Positions 61,697-64,000 of a stretch of DNA of 64,000 nt are shown here, piece by piece. The first letter of the stretch is position 1; each line of letters opens with the position of its first letter. A program made the position numbers and the translations under genes. The DNA comes from Vibrio neptunius (GTDB lineage: Bacteria; Pseudomonadota; Gammaproteobacteria; Enterobacterales; Vibrionaceae): assembly GCA_019339365.1 (NCBI GenBank), contig CP079859.1, forward strand, positions 1,240,001 through 1,304,000, written 5' to 3'. The notes below the pieces were generated by a model. It was not told the DNA's origin, searched no databases, and saw only the letters and a program-made list of their open reading frames with translations.

Positions 61697-61704
61697 ATAA
61701 ATAA

Positions 61705-61779
61705 TGGCAGGTCTACCTGGATTCGAACCAGGGAATGGCGGCATCAAAAGCCGCTGCCTTACCGCTTGGCGATAGACCT
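61705..61779 (-). tRNA. tRNA-Gln (UUG), copy 1
   Basis: 75 nt; acceptor AGGTCTA/TAGACCT, anticodon TTG in loop CTTTTGATG, T arm CCTGG-TTCGAAT-CCAGG, encoded CCA. Confidence 0.96.
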
Positions 61780-61808
61780 GCAGGCGATAGCAAGAAGCTA
61801 TCTAAATA

Positions 61809-61893
61809 TGGTGCGGAAGGAGAGACTTGAACTCTCACACCTTGCGGCGCCAGAACCTAAATCTGGTGCGTCTACCAATTCCGCCACTTCCGC
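61809..61893 (-). tRNA. tRNA-Leu (UAG), copy 2
   Basis: 85 nt, identical to copy 1 in the mature sequence. Confidence 0.96.
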
Positions 61894-61924
61894 ATAAATT
61901 GTTTACGTAGATTTTATATCAAGA

Positions 61925-62009
61925 TGGTGCGGAAGGAGAGACTTGAACTCTCACACCTTGCGGCGCCAGAACCTAAATCTGGTGCGTCTACCAATTCCGC
62001 CACTTCCGC
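61925..62009 (-). tRNA. tRNA-Leu (UAG), copy 3
   Basis: 85 nt, identical mature sequence; adjacent to copy 2 with a 31-base spacer that recurs at 63656-63686. Confidence 0.96.
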
Positions 62010-62056
62010 GTCTTGAATCTACAGGACTGTTAGCCTGAGCTAGCAATCGAAATAAA

Positions 62057-62133
62057 TGGTGGCTACGACGGGATTCGAACCTGTGACCCCATCATTATGA
62101 GTGATGTGCTCTAACCAGCTGAGCTACGTAGCC
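62057..62133 (-). tRNA. tRNA-Met (CAU, elongator), copy 2
   Basis: 77 nt, identical to copy 1. Starts the second Met-Leu-Leu-Gln block. Confidence 0.96.
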
Positions 62134-62146
62134 GATGGATTAAGTA

Positions 62147-62231
62147 TGGTGCGGAAGGAGAGACTTGAACTCTCACACCTTGCGGCGCCAGAACCTAAAT
62201 CTGGTGCGTCTACCAATTCCGCCACTTCCGC
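62147..62231 (-). tRNA. tRNA-Leu (UAG), copy 4
   Basis: 85 nt, identical mature sequence. Confidence 0.96.
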
Positions 62232-62250
62232 AACTTAATCTGTAGTTATC

Positions 62251-62270
62251 AAGACAATTGGTAAAGTCTT
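62251..62270 (-). ncRNA. Conserved-loop spacer hairpin 2
   Basis: AAGAC-TTTACCAATT-GTCTT, identical to hairpin 1. Confidence 0.6.
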
Positions 62271-62284
62271 AACAACGTTGAATA

Positions 62285-62352
62285 TGGCAGGCTACTTAGA
62301 GCCGAACCAGGGACAATAGACGAGGCATCAAAAGATGTTATCCACTGAACCT
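62285..62352 (-). pseudogene. Degenerate tRNA-Gln-like unit 3
   Basis: 68 nt, type A, identical to unit 1. Confidence 0.75.
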
Positions 62353-62360
62353 ATAAATAA

Positions 62361-62428
62361 TGGCAGGCTACCTAGAGCCGAACCAGGGACAATAGACGAT
62401 GCATCAAATGATGTTATCCACTGAACCT
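62361..62428 (-). pseudogene. Degenerate tRNA-Gln-like unit 4
   Basis: 68 nt, type B with GATGCATC at the anticodon side. Confidence 0.75.
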
Positions 62429-62436
62429 ATAAATAA

Positions 62437-62511
62437 TGGCAGGTCTACCTGGATTCGAACCAGGGAATGGCGGCATCAAAAGCCGCTGCCTTACCGCTTG
62501 GCGATAGACCT
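62437..62511 (-). tRNA. tRNA-Gln (UUG), copy 2
   Basis: 75 nt, identical to copy 1. Confidence 0.96.
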
Positions 62512-62540
62512 GCAGGCGATAGCAAGAAGCTATCTAAAGA

Positions 62541-62625
62541 TGGTGCGGAAGGAGAGACTTGAACTCTCACACCTTGCGGCGCCAGAACCTAAATCTGGTG
62601 CGTCTACCAATTCCGCCACTTCCGC
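62541..62625 (-). tRNA. tRNA-Leu (UAG), copy 5
   Basis: 85 nt, identical mature sequence. Confidence 0.96.
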
Positions 62626-62642
62626 ATCAATTTTGTAGTTAC

Positions 62643-62664
62643 TGATGCAATTGGTAAAGCATCA
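62643..62664 (-). ncRNA. Conserved-loop spacer hairpin 3 (changed stem)
   Basis: TGATGC-TTTACCAATT-GCATCA: the same loop as hairpins 1 and 2, with both stem sides changed together. Confidence 0.62.
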
Positions 62665-62677
62665 ATAACGTTGAATA

Positions 62678-62745
62678 TGGCAGGCTACCTAGAGCCGAAC
62701 CAGGGACAATAGACGATGCATCAAATGATGTTATCCACTGAACCT
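62678..62745 (-). pseudogene. Degenerate tRNA-Gln-like unit 5
   Basis: 68 nt, type B. Confidence 0.75.
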
Positions 62746-62752
62746 ATAAACA

Positions 62753-62820
62753 TGGCAGGCTACTTAGAGCCGAACCAAGGACAATAGACGAGGCATCAAA
62801 AGATGTTATCCACTGAACCT
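62753..62820 (-). pseudogene. Degenerate tRNA-Gln-like unit 6
   Basis: 68 nt, type A with CCTTGG in place of CCCTGG in the T arm. Confidence 0.75.
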
Positions 62821-62828
62821 ATAAATAA

Positions 62829-62903
62829 TGGCAGGTCTACCTGGATTCGAACCAGGGAATGGCGGCATCAAAAGCCGCTGCCTTACCGCTTGGCGATAGA
62901 CCT
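62829..62903 (-). tRNA. tRNA-Gln (UUG), copy 3
   Basis: 75 nt, identical to copy 1. Confidence 0.96.
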
Positions 62904-62933
62904 GCAGGCGATAGCAAGAAGCTATCGATATAA

Positions 62934-63018
62934 TGGTGCGGAAGGAGAGACTTGAACTCTCACACCTTGCGGCGCCAGAACCTAAATCTGGTGCGTCTAC
63001 CAATTCCGCCACTTCCGC
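62934..63018 (-). tRNA. tRNA-Leu (UAG), copy 6
   Basis: 85 nt, identical mature sequence. Confidence 0.96.
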
Positions 63019-63035
63019 ATCAATTTTGTAGTTAC

Positions 63036-63057
63036 TGATGCAATTGGTAAAGCATCA
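63036..63057 (-). ncRNA. Conserved-loop spacer hairpin 4 (changed stem)
   Basis: TGATGC-TTTACCAATT-GCATCA, as hairpin 3. Confidence 0.62.
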
Positions 63058-63070
63058 ATAACGTTGTATA

Positions 63071-63138
63071 TGGCAGGCTACTTAGAGCCGAACCAAGGAC
63101 AATAGACGAGGCATCAAAAGATGTTATCCACTGAACCT
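63071..63138 (-). pseudogene. Degenerate tRNA-Gln-like unit 7
   Basis: 68 nt, type A with CCTTGG in the T arm, as unit 6. Confidence 0.75.
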
Positions 63139-63146
63139 ATAAATAA

Positions 63147-63221
63147 TGGCAGGTCTACCTGGATTCGAACCAGGGAATGGCGGCATCAAAAGCCGCTGCC
63201 TTACCGCTTGGCGATAGACCT
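63147..63221 (-). tRNA. tRNA-Gln (UUG), copy 4
   Basis: 75 nt, identical to copy 1. Confidence 0.96.
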
Positions 63222-63251
63222 GCAGGCGATAGCAAGAAGCTATCGATATAA

Positions 63252-63336
63252 TGGTGCGGAAGGAGAGACTTGAACTCTCACACCTTGCGGCGCCAGAACC
63301 TAAATCTGGTGCGTCTACCAATTCCGCCACTTCCGC
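63252..63336 (-). tRNA. tRNA-Leu (UAG), copy 7
   Basis: 85 nt, identical mature sequence. Confidence 0.96.
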
Positions 63337-63355
63337 AACTTAATCTGTAGTTATC

Positions 63356-63375
63356 AAGACAATTGGTAAAGTCTC
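63356..63375 (-). ncRNA. Conserved-loop spacer hairpin 5
   Basis: As hairpin 1, but the closing pair is lost (GAGAC against GTCTT on the minus strand); the loop is unchanged. Confidence 0.55.
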
Positions 63376-63389
63376 AATAACGTTGTATA

Positions 63390-63457
63390 TGGCAGGCTAC
63401 CTAGAGCCGAACCAGGGACAATAGACGAGGCATCAAATGATGTTATCCACTGAACCT
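63390..63457 (-). pseudogene. Degenerate tRNA-Gln-like unit 8
   Basis: 68 nt, type B. Confidence 0.75.
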
Positions 63458-63465
63458 ATAAATAA

Positions 63466-63540
63466 TGGCAGGTCTACCTGGATTCGAACCAGGGAATGGC
63501 GGCATCAAAAGCCGCTGCCTTACCACTTGGCGATAGACCT
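63466..63540 (-). tRNA. tRNA-Gln (UUG), copy 5
   Basis: 75 nt; one base differs from the other copies in the D arm (CCAAGTGG instead of CCAAGCGG). Confidence 0.95.
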
Positions 63541-63570
63541 GCAGGGCATAGTCTTAGACTATTCAATTTA

Positions 63571-63655
63571 TGGTGCGGAAGGAGAGACTTGAACTCTCAC
63601 ACCTTGCGGCGCCAGAACCTAAATCTGGTGCGTCTACCAATTCCGCCACTTCCGC
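63571..63655 (-). tRNA. tRNA-Leu (UAG), copy 8
   Basis: 85 nt, identical mature sequence. Confidence 0.96.
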
Positions 63656-63686
63656 ATAAATTGTTTACGTAGATTTTATATCAAGA

Positions 63687-63771
63687 TGGTGCGGAAGGAG
63701 AGACTTGAACTCTCACACCTTGCGGCGCCAGAACCTAAATCTGGTGCGTCTACCAATTCCGCCACTTCCGC
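63687..63771 (-). tRNA. tRNA-Leu (UAG), copy 9
   Basis: 85 nt, identical mature sequence; paired with copy 8 by the same spacer as copies 2 and 3. Confidence 0.96.
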
Positions 63772-63818
63772 GTCTTGAATCTACAGGACTGTTAGCCTGA
63801 GCTAGCAATCGAAATATA

Positions 63819-63895
63819 TGGTGGCTACGACGGGATTCGAACCTGTGACCCCATCATTATGAGTGATGTGCTCTAACCAGCTGAGCTACGTAGCC
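63819..63895 (-). tRNA. tRNA-Met (CAU, elongator), copy 3
   Basis: 77 nt, identical to copy 1. The preceding 79-bp spacer differs from the others, so this may be the start of the repeated part. Confidence 0.96.
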
Positions 63896-63974
63896 ACTCG
63901 TGAGCGAGACAATATAAACTTTCGCGCTCTTAGTGACAAGCCCTTTTTCTAAAAGGCTTAACACTTTAAATAAA

Positions 63975-64000
63975 TGGCAGGTCTACCTGGATTCGAACCA
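63975..64000 (-). tRNA. tRNA-Gln (UUG), partial at the window edge
   Basis: The last 26 bases (T arm, acceptor 3' side and CCA) are identical to the other Gln copies. The rest lies outside the window. Confidence 0.9.

Noticed and set aside
61676..63330. Short open frames across the tRNA array (several identical copies)
   Set aside because: They are translations of tRNA genes and spacers, repeated because the tRNAs are.
61321..64000. CRISPR-like look of regularly repeated units
   Set aside because: The repeats are complete tRNA genes and tRNA-like units with cloverleaf parts; there are no unique spacers of constant length and no cas genes.

Overview
The window is a chromosomal segment of a Vibrio or close relative. 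The evidence is the polar-flagellum gene order (flgT, flgOP, flgNMA, cheVR, flgB to flgL, flagellin), typical sigma-54 and sigma-28 promoters, and a long minus-strand tRNA array. The species cannot be fixed from the sequence.

Region 1 (1-8925): two tandem OmpA-like genes, one cut by the left edge. An accessory-looking stretch follows, up to a tRNA-Arg(CCU) gene. It holds a small AP2-like protein, a methyltransferase, a YhhQ/VUT-type membrane protein with an XRE regulator, and a large exported protein. That protein joins four ubiquitin-interacting-motif-like repeats, three ~90-residue repeats, two SH3-like domains and a eukaryotic-type Ser/Thr kinase domain. I rate it the most novel single gene here.

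Region 2 (8977-27698): an intact flagellar and chemotaxis cluster ending in a FlaA-type flagellin. Sigma-54 sites precede flgB, flgF, flgK and flaA, and a sigma-28 site precedes flgM. Ten perfect copies of a 7-bp repeat abut the flgK promoter.

Region 3 (27682-59673): a ~32-kb P2/HP1/K139-like prophage between two flagellin genes. A 17-bp sequence, GAAAAGGGGCTTTTCTT, occurs at both ends. The left copy is the 3' half of the flaA terminator, so integration rebuilds the terminator. Copies of GTCGCCACT lie just inside both ends and look like integrase arm sites. The order is: left-end cargo pair, integrase, lipoprotein, CI, Cox, CII, early genes, rolling-circle replication protein, a LexA-box gene, an Ogr-like activator with portal and terminase (minus strand), then scaffold, capsid, tail, lysis and baseplate genes, and a right-end zinc-ribbon gene. 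Five prophage genes are split by single-base homopolymer changes, while every flagellar gene is open. The prophage is therefore probably decaying, or its sequence has local errors. A sixth frame change, in the tail assembly chaperone, may be programmed.

Region 4 (59674-64000): the second flagellin with a sigma-28 promoter, then a minus-strand array of tRNA-Met, tRNA-Leu(UAG) and tRNA-Gln(UUG) genes. Eight near-identical 68-nt degenerate Gln-tRNA-like units lie among them. Five spacers carry a hairpin with a constant loop and a covarying stem.
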